64,000 bases of DNA from Lysobacter sp. Root494. Its GTDB lineage: Bacteria > Pseudomonadota > Gammaproteobacteria > Xanthomonadales > Xanthomonadaceae. Within the stretch, counting starts at the first letter, position 1, and each line of letters opens with the position of its first letter. This document shows, piece after piece, positions 63,048 to 64,000 of this stretch. Made by a program: the position numbers and the translations under genes. The notes beneath the pieces were generated by a model. The model searched no databases. It worked only from the letters and a program-made list of their open reading frames with translations, and was not told where the DNA came from. The DNA lies in assembly GCF_001427225.1 (NCBI RefSeq), contig NZ_LMFH01000006.1, forward strand, positions 248,001-312,000, read 5' to 3'.

Positions 63048-64000
63048 TCAATACGACATCACCAGGCTCCAGCCATTGATGAAGCCGGCGTTGCCTGCCA
63101 CCTGATCGGTAACCCGCAACTGCCAGGTGCCGTTTGCATTCACGCCCGACGCGTCGCGCACGTACGAGGTAACGAGGTTGTCGGTGGTTCCACCCGTGCG
63201 CGAGTGCAACCGATACACAGCGCCCCCCGGAGCGATCAGATCGACCACCAGATCGCCGATGTTGGGATGGCGGATATCCACGTTGACGCGAAGCGAGGCA
63301 GGCGCCGTGCCCTGTATGCCCGTGACCGAACGCGTGCTGGTTGCCGTTCCCGTGCTCGGTATGGTCACGTCGGTGGAAGTCGAGAAGGTCCGGCTGCCCG
63401 CAACCGTGAAGAGCACCGCAGCTGGCGCGCCATTGCGATTGCTGCTGTCCGTGCCACGCGTGAACACGGTGTGCCGTCCGATCGGCAGCCCACTGGTCGA
63501 CAACGTTGCGCTCGCCGATTCCGCACTCGAACTGAACGAGCCGTCCGAGGGCGACATCGCGAACCCGGTCGCGCCCGACGACCACGGTCGCTGGTTGAGG
63601 TAGGCCCGCGCGGAAGCGATCTGTTGCACGGCTTCCGTGCCCTGGCTCTGGTTGAAGCGGCTGTCGTCGAAGCGTGCGGTCACCACCACCGGCGTTCCAG
63701 CGCTCACCCGCGTGGGCGAGATGCTGATCGAAGTCGTGTCGGGACCCGACGGATAGTTGTACGGCGACCACAGGTTGCGCGCGGCGTACTTCAGCGCGTT
63801 CAAGTTCTGCGGCAACGTGCTGCCTTCGAACGTCGAACACGACTCGAAGAAGCTGACGCCCATCTCGATCGTGTAGCTCGGCGCTCCGAGCAGGCCATAC
63901 ACCGTATCGGTCGTAGTGCCGTCCGCCACGTACAGCCCGGTCCATTGCCGTGGCGAGTAATCGTTGAACCACGCCATGCGCCGCCCCAGCGTGCGCAGTG
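63048..64000 (-). CDS. Zinc carboxypeptidase (M14) C-terminal part with P/proprotein-convertase domain, cut by window end
   Basis: A partial gene, open to the right edge; 317 codons are visible. The first part has TIEMGVSFFESC, which fits the catalytic-glutamate strand of M14 carboxypeptidases, and the zinc-binding residues should lie outside the window. A linker domain with an Ig-like pattern (TSISISPTRVSAGTPVVVTARF) follows, and a C-terminal P domain (HPNIGDLVVDLIAPGG, GTWQLRVTDQVAGNAG, GWSLVMSY) that is common in secreted Lysobacter proteases. It is probably secreted. The frame continues unbroken upstream of an internal ATG at 63977. Confidence 0.78.
   Translation of the reverse strand, partial: LRTLGRRMAWFNDYSPRQWTGLYVADGTTTDTVYGLLGAPSYTIEMGVSFFESCSTFEGSTLPQNLNALKYAARNLWSPYNYPSGPDTTSISISPTRVSAGTPVVVTARFDDSRFNQSQGTEAVQQIASARAYLNQRPWSSGATGFAMSPSDGSFSSSAESASATLSTSGLPIGRHTVFTRGTDSSNRNGAPAAVLFTVAGSRTFSTSTDVTIPSTGTATSTRSVTGIQGTAPASLRVNVDIRHPNIGDLVVDLIAPGGAVYRLHSRTGGTTDNLVTSYVRDASGVNANGTWQLRVTDQVAGNAGFINGWSLVMSY

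Overview
This is a contiguous stretch of high-GC chromosome from a gammaproteobacterium of the Xanthomonadaceae, most like Lysobacter or a close relative. The family call rests on gene content and order: a Kdo kinase (kdkA) beside a GT9 glycosyltransferase and a DUF6165 protein, a non-canonical PilZ directly after holB, rpoE-rseA-mucD running into lepA-lepB-rnc-era-recO, a methylthioinosine-type phosphorylase beside hpt and nagZ, and a secreted carboxypeptidase with a P domain. The genus is an inference. Nearly all of it is dense housekeeping sequence. I see no prophage, insertion sequence, CRISPR array or rRNA operon.

Layout. 1-4.9 kb: gloB-mltD (minus) diverging from a yafS-like methyltransferase, rnhA and dnaQ (plus), then a PP2C phosphatase. 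5-7.5 kb: tRNA-Ser(CGA) and lipopolysaccharide genes. 7.5-10.6 kb: a metallo-hydrolase joined to moaA-moaC-moaD-moaE. 10.6-11.1 kb: a repeat- and hairpin-rich gap with the SRP RNA gene (ffs) and tRNA-Ser(GGA). 11.3-14.6 kb: dnaX, ybaB, recR and a HIT protein. 14.6-21.1 kb: Slp lipoprotein, a moxR-DUF58-transglutaminase operon, and a GT39 glycosyltransferase. 21.1-33.4 kb: yceF and a small membrane protein facing yceD-rpmF-fabH-fabD-fabG-acpP-fabF-pabB-pabC-mltG-tmk-holB-pilZ. 33.4-35.4 kb: a two-domain beta-oxidation enzyme. 35.8-39 kb: the envelope-stress set rpoE-rseA-mucD. 39-44.6 kb: lepA, lepB, DUF4845, rnc, era, recO. 44.6-56.3 kb: a REC-Hpt protein, rlmD, a CYTH protein, nagZ-hpt-mtnP, a cold-shock gene, a flavin monooxygenase, an AidB-like acyl-CoA dehydrogenase, a pyrimidine-dimer glycosylase, an ABC exporter and a YigZ protein. 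56.3-64 kb: an ECF sigma factor with its membrane-anchored partner, a GAF-GAF-GGDEF-EAL protein, a VWA lipoprotein, and the end of an M14 carboxypeptidase cut by the window edge.

The most unusual signal is in the last 8 kb. The predicted anti-sigma factor and the VWA lipoprotein, which are otherwise unrelated, carry the same 12-residue peptide TLDRVEVTGSRI. It resembles the TonB-box region of TonB-dependent receptors and is encoded with different synonymous codons in the two genes. With the ECF sigma factor and the cyclic-di-GMP gene between them, this suggests an undescribed envelope-signalling module. Other points of interest are a PabB with alanine where ADC synthases usually have the catalytic lysine (PIAGT, not PIKGT), the absence of plsX from the rpmF-fabH locus, no rseB-like gene in the rpoE cluster, a GT39 enzyme with an extra C-terminal domain, and a run of hairpins next to ffs.
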